64,000 bases of DNA from Lacrimispora indolis DSM 755 (GTDB lineage: Bacteria; Bacillota; Clostridia; Lachnospirales; Lachnospiraceae). Position 1 is the first letter of the stretch; every line of letters begins with the position of its first letter. The position numbers and the translations under genes were made by a program. This document shows, one piece after another, positions 34,853 through 43,877 of the stretch. The DNA is taken from NCBI RefSeq assembly GCF_000526995.1, contig NZ_AZUI01000001.1, positions 5,064,001 to 5,128,000 on the forward strand, given 5' to 3'. A model generated the notes under the pieces. The model was not told the DNA's origin. It saw nothing but the letters and a program-made list of their open reading frames with translations, and ran no database searches.

Positions 34853-36274
34853 TCAAAACGCAACCCAACCAGATTCGGTCAGAATAAACATCATTACAAA
34901 AGAAAGAAGCATAAAAGCAATAACTTTTGGTATTACCCACTTAAACCATTTAGGGAATGGAACACCTGCCATAACACAAGAACCAACCGTCCATCCCAGG
35001 AAAGGTGAAATCATATTCGTAAAGCCGTCTCCGTACTGGAATGCCTGCACCGCCAGATTGGGATCCATACGCAAAGTCTCAGCAATTGGTTTCAAAATAG
35101 GAACCAATATCGCTGCCTTCGATGTTGCAGACGGAATTAACAAATTGATAACAGAGATAATTGCGGTCATTGCAATGGAAGATACGGAGCGGTTTAAACC
35201 CATCAGCGGGCGCGTGAGCCCATAAACGAGTGTATGTATTACGTACCCTTCGGTTAATACCAGTGACATGACGCGAGCCAGACCAATGACAAAACCAACA
35301 AATACCAGACCTTGCAGTCCTTTCACAATCTCATCACCAATTTTATCAAAAGAGAATCTGCCTATAAAACCACAGATTATAGCAACCAATAAAGCTAATG
35401 CTGTCATCAGGTGCATCAGATATGCAGTATTTCCACCCATAAGGGGATATGCTACGATAACACCGTATTGAGCCAGGAATATAAACATAATTAGAATTGA
35501 GCGTATGGATAGACTTGTTCCAGCCACCAGCTTCTGCTCATCTTCTTCAGTAACCACTACACTGTCAGGATTCCAGCCTTCACTCCACATCAAAGATTTT
35601 TTCGGATCCTTACGAATACGTCTTATATAACGAAGCAGAAAAAATAGCCCCAATGCCAGAAAAATATTCATACTGATAAACATTGTGAAAAAGGCTCCGT
35701 AAACAGGTACATCCATCATCATTTGCGTTACAAACTGCTTTGTAGGACCAGTACCAAAACCTAACAAGGTTGCATAACTGGTAACACCAATAGCACAGAT
35801 CGAATCAAGTTTCAGCTTTTTACAGAAAATAACACCAATAGGTACTACTGCAATCAATGCATCGGTCCCTCCAAATGCACCCAGATAAACCATCAGGATA
35901 AACAAAATGGAAATGAGGATGTTTTCATTGGAATCTTTGAGCTTATAAATAGCCCAATTGAGGAGCTCATCAATGGCACCTGTTGTCATAACAACTGCTG
36001 TCATTGCACCGGATATCAATACTGTCCAGATAACCAAACCAGATTCATTCAATCCATTTAGAACCAACTGCAGCATACGCCAAGGTGAAACCGGGCTTTG
36101 GCTGCCCTTGTAAATAAATTGCTCTCCCATAATCTTTCCATTGCCATCCACAGCAAACTCGCCTGCCGGCACAATATAAGTCAATAAGCAAGCAAACAGA
36201 AGAAGAGCCATCATAATCCAAAACAGGTGTGGCATCCGAAATGCCTTCTTTTCTTTACCAGGATTTATACTCAT
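34853..36274 (-). CDS. yfcC: YfcC-family carboxylate/amino-acid carrier
   Basis: The 473-residue protein has about 12 membrane helices and the YfcC signatures: LTYIVPAGEF near residue 35, MVYLGAFGGTDALIAVVPIG near 130, GFGTGPTKQF, and the C-terminal INLLIPSATSKAAIL followed by YGDGFTNMISPFLGW. The family belongs to the ion transporter superfamily with DcuC and AbgT members, and probably imports dicarboxylates, dipeptides or acyl-amino acids with cations. It lies between an M20 deacylase and a C-S lyase in one operon, with only 12 bases to the first, so it likely imports their substrate. Confidence 0.9.
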   Translation of the reverse strand: MSINPGKEKKAFRMPHLFWIMMALLLFACLLTYIVPAGEFAVDGNGKIMGEQFIYKGSQSPVSPWRMLQLVLNGLNESGLVIWTVLISGAMTAVVMTTGAIDELLNWAIYKLKDSNENILISILFILMVYLGAFGGTDALIAVVPIGVIFCKKLKLDSICAIGVTSYATLLGFGTGPTKQFVTQMMMDVPVYGAFFTMFISMNIFLALGLFFLLRYIRRIRKDPKKSLMWSEGWNPDSVVVTEEDEQKLVAGTSLSIRSILIMFIFLAQYGVIVAYPLMGGNTAYLMHLMTALALLVAIICGFIGRFSFDKIGDEIVKGLQGLVFVGFVIGLARVMSLVLTEGYVIHTLVYGLTRPLMGLNRSVSSIAMTAIISVINLLIPSATSKAAILVPILKPIAETLRMDPNLAVQAFQYGDGFTNMISPFLGWTVGSCVMAGVPFPKWFKWVIPKVIAFMLLSFVMMFILTESGWVAF

Positions 36275-36286
36275 ATACGTTCTCCC

Positions 36287-37450
36287 TTATCTTAAGAAAT
36301 CAATTGCATATCTGGTCATAAATTCGGCTCCTTTTCGAAAGGCTTTTTCATCCACATCAAACCTGGGATGATGCTGAGGATAAACTTCCTCATCACTCTT
36401 ACCGCCGCCTAAGATACCGTAAAACCCAGGATAAGCCTGTACCAAGTAACCATAATTGTCGCCCGCACAAATAGGATCCGCTTGATCTGAAATACGTAAA
36501 CCTTCCATATCTTTTAAAAGTGTTTTCGCCCGTTCAAGCATTGGTATATTATTCATTACCGGCGGAACACCGCCATCAACAGAGAGTTCGCATATTACAT
36601 TATGCGCAATGCCGATCCCTTCTGCCATACGTTTCATGAGCTTCAGAATCTTCTCTCCTCCCCCATCTTTATACCAGCGAAGCCCTCCTCTTAGCATCGC
36701 TTCAGAAGGAATGATGTTGCCAAGTGTTCCCGCCTGAATAATACCAACATTTACTACAGAGTGATCCAGAACATCATAGAAATTGGAAGGTATCGATGCA
36801 AACTGAAGAGCCAGTTCACAGGCCGCTTTAATAGGATCACAGGTTAAATCCGGCCGGGCACCATGCCCTCCTTTTCCGGTAATATTTGCTGTGTAACCCA
36901 AAGCACCAGCAAACACAGCACCAGGATAGAGCAAAATTTGCCCTTCCGGTATCGCACTCCAGATGTGCAGACCAATAATGCCATCCACACCGCCAATTTT
37001 TTCTAAATAATCTAATACTTCCTGGTAACCGCCCCCAATTTCTTCCGCAACCTGAAAAACACATTTAACTGTTCCGCAAAGTTCTTCCTTCACCTCATTG
37101 AGTACATAAGCGGCACCAAGCAGCATAGCTGCATGAGTATCATGCCCGCAAGCATGCATCCTGCCAGAATGTTCAGATGCAAAAGAAAGTCCTGTTTCTT
37201 CGGTGACAGGCAACGCATCAATGTCCGCACGAAGCACAAGTGTTTTTCCTTTTCTTTGCCCCTCGATTGTTGCCACAATCCCGTAATTGGGCAGCAATTT
37301 CTCGTAAGGAATCCCCATCGCTTCTAACTTCTTACAAATTCTTTCAGAGGTCTCTTTTTCTTCGAATGATACCTCCGGGTGTTTGTGAAACCAACGACGG
37401 TTTTCAATGATTTCATTTTCATGAGCATCAAATAATTTTTTGATATTCAT
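36287..37450 (-). CDS. M20-family amidohydrolase (N-acyl amino acid deacylase type)
   Basis: I choose ATG 37450 (MNIKKLFDAHE, 387 residues), preceded by AGGAGG with a good gap. The family signature is complete: RRWFHKHPEVSFEE, LRADIDALPV, the metal motif MHACGHDTHAAMLLG and the lid region GKGGHGARPDLTCDP, with the last metal His in PQHHPRFDVDE. Members remove the acyl group from N-acyl amino acids, cysteine conjugates, hippurate or aminobenzoyl-glutamate. It is first in the operon, followed by yfcC and patB. A promoter with a dyad lies upstream (37495-37542). Substrate is inferred only. Confidence 0.92.
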   Translation of the reverse strand: MNIKKLFDAHENEIIENRRWFHKHPEVSFEEKETSERICKKLEAMGIPYEKLLPNYGIVATIEGQRKGKTLVLRADIDALPVTEETGLSFASEHSGRMHACGHDTHAAMLLGAAYVLNEVKEELCGTVKCVFQVAEEIGGGYQEVLDYLEKIGGVDGIIGLHIWSAIPEGQILLYPGAVFAGALGYTANITGKGGHGARPDLTCDPIKAACELALQFASIPSNFYDVLDHSVVNVGIIQAGTLGNIIPSEAMLRGGLRWYKDGGGEKILKLMKRMAEGIGIAHNVICELSVDGGVPPVMNNIPMLERAKTLLKDMEGLRISDQADPICAGDNYGYLVQAYPGFYGILGGGKSDEEVYPQHHPRFDVDEKAFRKGAEFMTRYAIDFLR

Positions 37451-37494
37451 AAATACCTCCTCTCCTTTTTTTGTGTGCATTGTAAACCACTTAA

Positions 37495-37542
37495 ATAGTT
37501 AATGTGCTTAACTATGGTATCAATATACACTAAACCTTACAA
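37495..37542 (-). promoter_or_regulatory. Promoter and dyad operator of the M20-yfcC-patB operon
   Basis: On the minus strand TTGTAA (37542-37537), 17 bases, TACCAT (37519-37514). The perfect dyad ATAGTTAA-TGTGC-TTAACTAT (37495-37515) overlaps the -10 and the start point. No regulator gene is adjacent. Confidence 0.62.
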
Positions 37543-38032
37543 AATGTCAATATTCCCCATATAAATATTGTGTTTTTATACAAAATAGACAACTATATCT
37601 TTTTAAATACCATTTTACCGAATTATAAAACACGTTTTTTGTAGTATTTTAACAGACACATTGTTTTGGGCCAAAATAGATATATAAGCACTTTGATACG
37701 AGGAGTAAAGCCTACTGCTGCATGTCTCGTTTTTTCAAAGTATCTGAAAAGTAGATAAATAGGAGAAAATTTAATTCCCTGGCTATACTAAAAAATAGCA
37801 TTTTTTAAAAAACCGTGGTATAATTTGGACAAGTTCAAATAAGAATATGAATATATGGTGACAAACAATAATAGCGGAATATTACAAACTTTTCCTGTAC
37901 TGACATTGATATGAAAAGGAGCTTATATCTCACATAGCAAAAAATTGATTGAAATAGAGGAAATAGAGCGGCTACGCTACTATCATCCTTTGGTGCTCAC
38001 AATTGAACTCACACATATTAGGAGAGATAACT
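37543..38032. other. AT-rich intergenic region upstream of ogt
   Basis: No gene seen. A plus-strand extended -10 (TG-n-TATAAT, 37816-37824) may drive ogt with a long leader. An open stretch near 37935-38010 looks slightly coding-like but has no start or RBS. Confidence 0.4.
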
Positions 38033-38572
38033 ATGTATTATTCTACATTTTACCAATCGCCTGTAGGGCTGATGACTCTGGCGTGCGACAGAGACAACCT
38101 TCTTGGCCTATGGATTGAAGGGCAAAAATATCATGGCAATACGATACCCGGAGAAATGACGAAAAGAAATGACATGCCGGTGTTTGATACTGCAAAGAAA
38201 TGGCTGGACAGGTACTTTTCCGGAGAAAAGCCAGAGATTTCCGAATTGCCGCTAGGTCCCATTGGCGGGGAATTCCGCCAGGGCGTGTGGAATATATTAT
38301 GTGAAATCCCATATGGTAAAGTTATTACTTATGGAGACATAGCAAAGAAAATGGCTGTAAAGATGAACAGGATGAGTATGTCCAGTCAAGCGGTAGGCGG
38401 TGCTGTCGGGCATAATCCTATTTCTATAATAATCCCCTGCCACCGGGTCGTGGGGTCAAACGGCAGCTTGACCGGATACGCCGGGGGCATCGGAGTAAAA
38501 ACAAAATTACTCGAATTGGAGGGTGTGGATACCTCTCTCCTGTTTGTACCGAAAAAGGGGACTGCACTTTAA
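38033..38572 (+). CDS. ogt: Methylated-DNA--protein-cysteine S-methyltransferase
   Basis: I choose ATG 38033 (MYYSTFYQSPVG, 179 residues), preceded by AGGAGAG; the frame is open to a TTG at 38003. The active-site cysteine C136 lies in the canonical PCHRVV motif, with the recognition segment FRQGVWNILCEIPYGKVITY about 45 residues before it and the asparagine-hinge-like SNGSLTGYAGG after it. It transfers O6-methyl/alkyl groups from guanine to its own cysteine in a suicide repair reaction. The insert VKMNRMSMSSQAVGG is slightly longer than usual. The gene is monocistronic and followed by a terminator. Confidence 0.95.
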   Translation: MYYSTFYQSPVGLMTLACDRDNLLGLWIEGQKYHGNTIPGEMTKRNDMPVFDTAKKWLDRYFSGEKPEISELPLGPIGGEFRQGVWNILCEIPYGKVITYGDIAKKMAVKMNRMSMSSQAVGGAVGHNPISIIIPCHRVVGSNGSLTGYAGGIGVKTKLLELEGVDTSLLFVPKKGTAL

Positions 38573-38605
38573 TGTCATTATGTCAGCCTGAAGCTGCCAT
38601 AAATA

Positions 38606-38648
38606 AAGCAAGAACAGATACTTCCTTATAAGGTATCTGCTCTTGCTT
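38606..38648 (+). terminator. Hairpin downstream of ogt
   Basis: AAGCAAGA, CAGATAC pairs with GTATCTG, TCTTGCTT (one mismatch), 34 bases after the ogt stop. No T-run follows. Confidence 0.5.
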
Positions 38649-38670
38649 ACAAAACTATCTGCTGCCTTAT

Positions 38671-38707
38671 GAACCGGATCATTAGTCAAAGAATCCGGTT
38701 CTTTTTT
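38671..38707 (+). terminator. Rho-independent terminator of ogt
   Basis: GAACCGGAT (38671-38679) pairs with ATCCGGTTC (38693-38701), followed by six T. Confidence 0.85.
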
Positions 38708-38749
38708 GGCTTAAAATTATCCCTAAGTTTTTTACAAGATAAATTTTTA

Positions 38750-39370
38750 CTACTTTGCCTCATAATAATCAGCAATCCCCTTAAAAATCAACTTCCCCAC
38801 CACAGAGCCACCGTCTAATATGCCGATGCTCCGCTCTGCCGAATATGCGGCACGTCCATGAACTGCCCTCATCTGCTTTGTTGCTTCTGAGCCTTCTGCT
38901 GCTGCTTTTACTGCCTCCATTACTGCTGTCTTCGGATCAGAAGCATACTTTACCAGGGCAAGGACTCCCGGATACAGAGAATCCAGAATGGTCTTTTCTC
39001 CCACTTTTGATTCCGCCTTTTTCATGATGTTTTCCACTCCAATAAGCATTGCTCCTGCTGCTTCTTCAAAGCTCACCACTTCTTTTCCCCTCAGCGCCTT
39101 AGCCATTCCCATAAAGCCAAAGGAAGTGATCGTTCCCAGAGAAGACGGGGCGGAGGCATTGAATACCTTGCCGCATGCCATCATCAGCCTTCCAAGATCC
39201 TTTTCCTCAGCAGTTTTTAAATACTCTGCCACTGCCCGGTAGCCGTCATCCATGGAAATCCCTAAATCCCCGTCTCCGTTTACCTGGTCCAGTTCCACCA
39301 AATAATCCCGGTTTGCAAGCATTTCCCCGCTGATCGCCTCAATGATTCCCTTTATTGATCTTTGATCCAT
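38750..39370 (-). CDS. dhaL: Dihydroxyacetone kinase-type subunit DhaL
   Basis: The 206-residue helical protein has the nucleotide/Mg-binding aspartate motif NGDGDLGISMDDG (31-43) and the RAAYSAERSIG C-terminal segment of DhaL. DhaL carries ADP/ATP and phosphorylates the substrate bound to DhaK. It is the last gene of the gat-type operon, 12 bases after dhaK. No dhaM (the PTS phosphoryl donor) is seen in the window, so the pair may be ATP-dependent or use a DhaM elsewhere, and the true substrate may be a sugar other than dihydroxyacetone, such as a tetrulose. Confidence 0.92.
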   Translation of the reverse strand: MDQRSIKGIIEAISGEMLANRDYLVELDQVNGDGDLGISMDDGYRAVAEYLKTAEEKDLGRLMMACGKVFNASAPSSLGTITSFGFMGMAKALRGKEVVSFEEAAGAMLIGVENIMKKAESKVGEKTILDSLYPGVLALVKYASDPKTAVMEAVKAAAEGSEATKQMRAVHGRAAYSAERSIGILDGGSVVGKLIFKGIADYYEAK

Positions 39371-39382
39371 ACAATGGTCCCC

Positions 39383-40390
39383 CTATTTATTTGAATTGGT
39401 ATAGAATGGAGATTCTGCCGGAGCCAGCAGCAATTCCTTTAATTCCTGATCCAGCTTGAAAATCGTTATAGAAAGGCCGGCCATTTCCATAGAGGTGGCA
39501 TATTCTCCAATGTGGGGCATTATTATCCTGACTCCTAAAGCGTTAAGCATCTGATATACTTTTTTATAAACAATGAACTGCTCCTCTAAAGGTGTCCCCC
39601 CAAGTCCGTTGATCAAAACAGAAACTTCTTCCCCGTCTTCTAAAGGCATATCCTTTATGATCACATTTACCAGGGTTTCTGCAATCTCGTCAGCAGTCAT
39701 CATTTTTCTTACCTCAATGCCTGCTTCTCCATGGATTCCCATTCCGATCTCGATCTCATCCTCTGCAATGGTAAAGGTGGGCTTTCCTGCCTTTGGAACG
39801 ATGCAGGGAGATAAGGCAACGCCCATGGAACGGATGTTGTCCAGGGCTTTGGCAGTTACAGCTGCCACTTCCTCAAGGTTCATCATTTTATCCGCGGCGG
39901 CTCCCGCAATTTTAAAGGCATATACCATGCCTGCAACCCCCCTGCGTTTCTCCGCATTTTCTGCTGGAGAGCTGGCAACATCATCCTTTACAAGCACCGC
40001 TTTTGTCTGAATGTCATCAAACTCCACTTCCTCACAGGCCATGGTGAAATTAAAACGGTCGCCGTTATAATTTCCATATAAGCACAGCACTCCGCTGCCC
40101 CTGTCACAGGCGCGGATCATATCGGCCATTTTAGCCGCCGCCGGGGAGGCGAATACTTCCCCTACCGCACAGCCGTCCAGCAATCCCTTTCCCACATATC
40201 CTAAAAATACCGGAAGATGGCCGCTTCCTCCGGCCGTTACCACTCCCACCTTTCCTTTGCTGGCGGGATAATTGGATACCAGCACCTGAAAATCATTATG
40301 TAACAGCTTTAACTTATCACCGTATGCGCAGATAATACCTTCCATGGTATCCTGGACAAATGTATCCGCGCTGTTAATCATCTTTTTCAT
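39383..40390 (-). CDS. dhaK: Dihydroxyacetone kinase-type subunit DhaK
   Basis: The 335-residue protein has the substrate-binding DhaK fold: GGSGHLPVF (54-62), an acid in NGDRFNF near D111 and the histidine H220 in GMGIHGEAGIE, which forms a covalent hemiaminal with the carbonyl of dihydroxyacetone or a related ketose/aldose. The family pairs with DhaL for phosphoryl transfer. In this operon it follows an aldolase and a phosphatase, so it probably phosphorylates the non-phosphorylated product of aldol cleavage (a triose or tetrose) to feed glycolysis. AGGAGC precedes ATG 40390. Confidence 0.92.
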   Translation of the reverse strand: MKKMINSADTFVQDTMEGIICAYGDKLKLLHNDFQVLVSNYPASKGKVGVVTAGGSGHLPVFLGYVGKGLLDGCAVGEVFASPAAAKMADMIRACDRGSGVLCLYGNYNGDRFNFTMACEEVEFDDIQTKAVLVKDDVASSPAENAEKRRGVAGMVYAFKIAGAAADKMMNLEEVAAVTAKALDNIRSMGVALSPCIVPKAGKPTFTIAEDEIEIGMGIHGEAGIEVRKMMTADEIAETLVNVIIKDMPLEDGEEVSVLINGLGGTPLEEQFIVYKKVYQMLNALGVRIIMPHIGEYATSMEMAGLSITIFKLDQELKELLLAPAESPFYTNSNK

Positions 40391-40428
40391 ACAATCCAGC
40401 TCCTTCTATTGTTGAGACAGAAATCCAG

Positions 40429-41070
40429 CTAATTTTCCTCTACTCCCCATGCACCGCGAAGCAGCTCAGGATATGGATCCAGGTGCGCATAATCATTAAA
40501 CCGTTCCAAGGTAAACTTATTTTTACTCTTTTGGTAATGAAGTTCCGTAATGCTTCCATTCTCAAAGGTGACTCCAATGGTCCTCCATCTTGCCATATCT
40601 ATGCCGAGAACATGGCATAGAACTGCGCGGATCCATACTCCATGGGTTGCAATGGCAACACTCCCCTTATGATGTTCTGCTACCTCCATAAGCCGGGGCA
40701 TTGCCCGATGAACCAGCTCTGTTGCTGATTCACCACCCGGATAGGGGATATCCACCTTCATCTCATCCTGCCTTGCCTTAAAATCCTTAAACGTTTCCTG
40801 GATCTCTTCGTCGGACAGGCCTTCCATTTGACCAAAGCACAGCTCCCGGAATTCCGGTATAATTTCATGGGGAACATTCCAGTATTGATTTGCATGGTAT
40901 GCGGTTTCCTTTGCCCGAAGCATGTCACTGGAATAGACCATTTCGATCCCCCAGTCCTTCATTCGTTTTCCGGTAAGCCTGGCCTGACGAATCCCTTCTT
41001 CCGAAAGGGAAACATCCACATTACACCGTTTGTCGCATTGCCGCCCATGCCGGATCAGATATAGTTTCAA
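40429..41070 (-). CDS. Histidine phosphatase (phosphoglycerate-mutase-like) family protein
   Basis: I choose a TTG start at 41070 (213 residues beginning LKLYLIRHGRQ) because AGGAGG lies eight bases upstream and the family starts here; the frame is open to 41169 over the neighbouring aldolase gene. The RHG motif (7-9) supplies the phosphohistidine, with YSSDMLRAKETA and the second histidine in IATHGVWIRA. It probably removes a phosphate from a sugar phosphate. It overlaps nothing after re-starting, and lies between the aldolase and dhaK, so it may dephosphorylate a pathway intermediate before DhaKL acts. Confidence 0.87.
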   Translation of the reverse strand: MKLYLIRHGRQCDKRCNVDVSLSEEGIRQARLTGKRMKDWGIEMVYSSDMLRAKETAYHANQYWNVPHEIIPEFRELCFGQMEGLSDEEIQETFKDFKARQDEMKVDIPYPGGESATELVHRAMPRLMEVAEHHKGSVAIATHGVWIRAVLCHVLGIDMARWRTIGVTFENGSITELHYQKSKNKFTLERFNDYAHLDPYPELLRGAWGVEEN

Positions 41071-41083
41071 AGATGAGCCCTCC

Positions 41084-41755
41084 TTATTTTGCATTGGGAA
41101 ATGAAATCTCTTTGGGATATTCCCATCTTTGCAGCTCCTCCGGCATAAAGCCCTCCGGCTCTTTTCCACCGCCTGCCGTCAATGCAAGATAATATAATTC
41201 TGCCAGCTCTTCTATATAAGCTGCCTTTAAAAATGCTTCGTAAATATCACGTTCATCCACTGCAACAGCACCATGCTTTTCCAGCAAAAAGCAGTCCGCT
41301 TCTAAACAGCTTTCAATGACGCTCTCCGCCAGTCCTGTGGTTCCGGGCCGTCCATAAGGGGCCACAGGGACACGAGCCTTTGTCAGCCCTAAATTAGCCA
41401 CTTCATATACAACCGCCGGAAGAGGCTTATTTAACAAGGCAAATGCAGTGGCATAGGCAGAGTGTGTATGGGCGACTGCCGCTGCTTTCGGCCTCTGGCG
41501 GTAGATCATCAGATGCATCAGGGTCTCGCTGGTGGGTCTTAAGCCGGACAGATTTTCAATGACATTGGCATCTAAGTCCATGACAACCATATCCCTGGGA
41601 GTCAGTAATTCCCTGTCCACACTGGTGGGGGTGATTACCACATAACCGGTCTCCAGATCCCGTGCGCTGAAGTTTCCGGATTTATGCTTGCATAATCCAT
41701 CTCTCTGCGCACGTTTTGCTATTTCACACACATCCTTTTTTAATGTTTCAAGCAT
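41084..41755 (-). CDS. Class II aldolase/adducin family (L-fuculose-phosphate aldolase-like)
   Basis: The 223-residue protein has the zinc-aldolase layout: GLCKHKSGNFSARDLETG near residues 21-38, the catalytic Glu in PTSETLMHLMIY, the Zn histidines in AHTHSAYATAF and the third Zn His in LLEKHGAVAV. Members cleave L-fuculose-1-P, L-rhamnulose-1-P, erythrulose/erulose phosphates or epimerise L-ribulose-5-P. In this operon it probably splits the phosphorylated sugar taken up by the galactitol-type PTS into dihydroxyacetone phosphate and an aldehyde. The substrate cannot be fixed from sequence. Confidence 0.9.
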   Translation of the reverse strand: MLETLKKDVCEIAKRAQRDGLCKHKSGNFSARDLETGYVVITPTSVDRELLTPRDMVVMDLDANVIENLSGLRPTSETLMHLMIYRQRPKAAAVAHTHSAYATAFALLNKPLPAVVYEVANLGLTKARVPVAPYGRPGTTGLAESVIESCLEADCFLLEKHGAVAVDERDIYEAFLKAAYIEELAELYYLALTAGGGKEPEGFMPEELQRWEYPKEISFPNAK

Positions 41756-41816
41756 TCTTTTTCCTCTTTTCTGCTTCGTTTTTGCCGATTTAATGAAATG
41801 GCTTTATAATGGCCTG

Positions 41817-43859
41817 CTACAGCAATTCCAGAATCTCATCTGCTGTTTTAGCTTCTTTCATCGCTGCCAGCTTCTTTTCATCCTCTAAAATATTGATCAG
41901 TTGGTTTAACGCTGCCAAATGGCTCTCATAATCCGGAGTTGCCAACACAAAAATCACCTTTACCTCCATATAATCATTTACCATAATGGTCTGAGGCAGG
42001 AGAAGCATGGAGAAGCCCACATCATATACCCCTGCATCGATCCCCGCGTGGGCGATCATAACATGCTCTGCAATCAGCATAATCTGCCGGTATTTGATGA
42101 TATTGGAAATGATCGTTTCAACGTACTGGTATTTGATGATATTTTTGTACAGCAGGGGCACTGCTGCAAATTCTATGGCTTCTTTCCAGCCCATGCTTTC
42201 CTTAATGATCCGGATATTGGAGATTGTCAGCAGTTCCTTTAGTTCCGGTTTCCGTTTTTCTATCTTTCCTCCTGCTCCCTGATCGGACTGTACCATATAC
42301 GAGTCAATTTCCATCCGGAGCTTCTGAAATACGCTTTCATTTGTGTGTTTCTTGATAATTTGAAGTATGGTTTCTACCTGGGGAAAGATTTCTCCTGAAT
42401 TTTTCAGACTCTCAAACACATTTTTACGAAGTTTTTTTCTTCTTTCTTTGTCCATCAGCGGTTCGATCACAAATTGCTTCTTTGACGTTTTTAAGGGTGC
42501 CGTTGTAAACACCAGGTCAAATTCTTCCCCATAGTGATCAAATTGACGCGCCGACATATAGTTTAAAAAGTCGATTTCCGGAAAGGTCCGTTTTAAGGAG
42601 GTCAGGAGAAAATGGGATACGGTAACACCGTTCTGGCACACCACCACCGCACGGGGGCGTCTGTCAGTTTTCTCTTCCTCATCCTCTCTGCTGGTCTGGG
42701 CAATAAAAATCAGGGTGATATAAACCAGCTCGCTTTCCGGAAAAGACATTCCGATCAGTTTCTCCAGTGGTGCCACAGACTTTTTCACCATGTCATGTAC
42801 TTCCTGGTAGGCAGGAAGTACATATTCTGAAATATCTGGACCTATGTGAAAATTATATCTGATACGGTACAGGGCAGGAAGGCTGTGGTTCATCAGCAGA
42901 TGGAAGGTATCATCTTTATTTTCAAAGCAAATACAGGCGATCCGCTCAAAATTGCTGATCGTCTCCTCCACAGCATGGTAAACCTCTTCCTGCCCTGCAA
43001 CAGCCTCTAAATGGGAGTTAATTCTCATGCTCTGGATATGGGCGGTAAAATACATGGTCTCATAAATACTGTTCACACCCTCGGCAGACAGGCAGGATTT
43101 GATCACCATATATTCCTTTGTTCCTGCCATATGACGGAAGGTTTCCGGAACCGTGTCTAAAACCAGGCCGTCCCGGATCCGCCTGAGAACCAGGATAAAA
43201 AAGCACCGGTTCACCTCGAACATTTCATCGGTAAAGCGGGTTTTTAATTCCCCTTCGATGGTTTCCGTCATATTCCTCATTTGCTCTACCTGCTTTGCGG
43301 TGATTTTTCCCATCCGGAAAACCATGGCCTGCCGCCCTCTTCCGGACAAAATATTTCGCAGTATAAGGAACAGCCGCTGCCTTAGGTCATATTCCCTGCC
43401 TTCCAGCCTATACCCCTTTTCCCTGCTGTAGGTAAGCTGGAGGCTGGAACCAGGCATTTCATCTTTTAATCGCTTTAAATCTGCCAGCACCGTATTTTTA
43501 CTGGCCTTTAATTCGGCAATAAAATGCTGCAGCGACAGTTCCTGCTGCTTTGTCAGCAGCATCAGCTGAATAATATCCTCCCGCTCTTCCTTGGACAGCC
43601 AGACATCCTGATTTTCCTGTTCCAGCCGGTTGAAATCCAGCTGCTCAATCACTTCATTTGGGATGAGGATCCTCCCATTGTTTACCCGTTCCAGAATCGG
43701 CAGCTGCTGTTCCTCCAGATATTCATTAATTCTAGTAATTCCATACTCCAGTTGTTTTCTGGAAAGATGCAGCTTTGCCTCCAGATCCTTTCCGGTGACA
43801 GACGCACTATGATTAACAATTTCTTTCAAAATCAAGCAATTTCGTTGGCCGATTTTCAT
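41817..43859 (-). CDS. PRD-domain transcriptional activator with PTS EIIB- and EIIA-like domains (BglG/MtlR/LicR type)
   Basis: The 680-residue protein has N-terminal helix-turn-helix domains (about 1-160; LHLSRKQLEYGITRI), two PRD domains (about 180-390), a GatB-like EIIB domain with a cysteine at C408 (VVVCQNGVTVSHF) and an EIIA-type domain from about 530 whose phospho-acceptor His is in MIAHAGIDAG. Such regulators are switched by phosphorylation from HPr and the cognate EII and activate sigma-A promoters. Located inside the operon between EIIC and the aldolase gene, it likely controls the operon, perhaps through the triple ACCATTG repeats upstream of the first gene. Confidence 0.92.
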   Translation of the reverse strand: MKIGQRNCLILKEIVNHSASVTGKDLEAKLHLSRKQLEYGITRINEYLEEQQLPILERVNNGRILIPNEVIEQLDFNRLEQENQDVWLSKEEREDIIQLMLLTKQQELSLQHFIAELKASKNTVLADLKRLKDEMPGSSLQLTYSREKGYRLEGREYDLRQRLFLILRNILSGRGRQAMVFRMGKITAKQVEQMRNMTETIEGELKTRFTDEMFEVNRCFFILVLRRIRDGLVLDTVPETFRHMAGTKEYMVIKSCLSAEGVNSIYETMYFTAHIQSMRINSHLEAVAGQEEVYHAVEETISNFERIACICFENKDDTFHLLMNHSLPALYRIRYNFHIGPDISEYVLPAYQEVHDMVKKSVAPLEKLIGMSFPESELVYITLIFIAQTSREDEEEKTDRRPRAVVVCQNGVTVSHFLLTSLKRTFPEIDFLNYMSARQFDHYGEEFDLVFTTAPLKTSKKQFVIEPLMDKERRKKLRKNVFESLKNSGEIFPQVETILQIIKKHTNESVFQKLRMEIDSYMVQSDQGAGGKIEKRKPELKELLTISNIRIIKESMGWKEAIEFAAVPLLYKNIIKYQYVETIISNIIKYRQIMLIAEHVMIAHAGIDAGVYDVGFSMLLLPQTIMVNDYMEVKVIFVLATPDYESHLAALNQLINILEDEKKLAAMKEAKTADEILELL

Positions 43860-43877
43860 GATTTGCCTCCTAAGGAA

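Noticed and set aside
38845..39027. Leucine-rich plus-strand frame opposite dhaL
   Set aside because: Low-complexity leucine and serine runs arise from the alanine- and glutamate-rich dhaL codons; no RBS.
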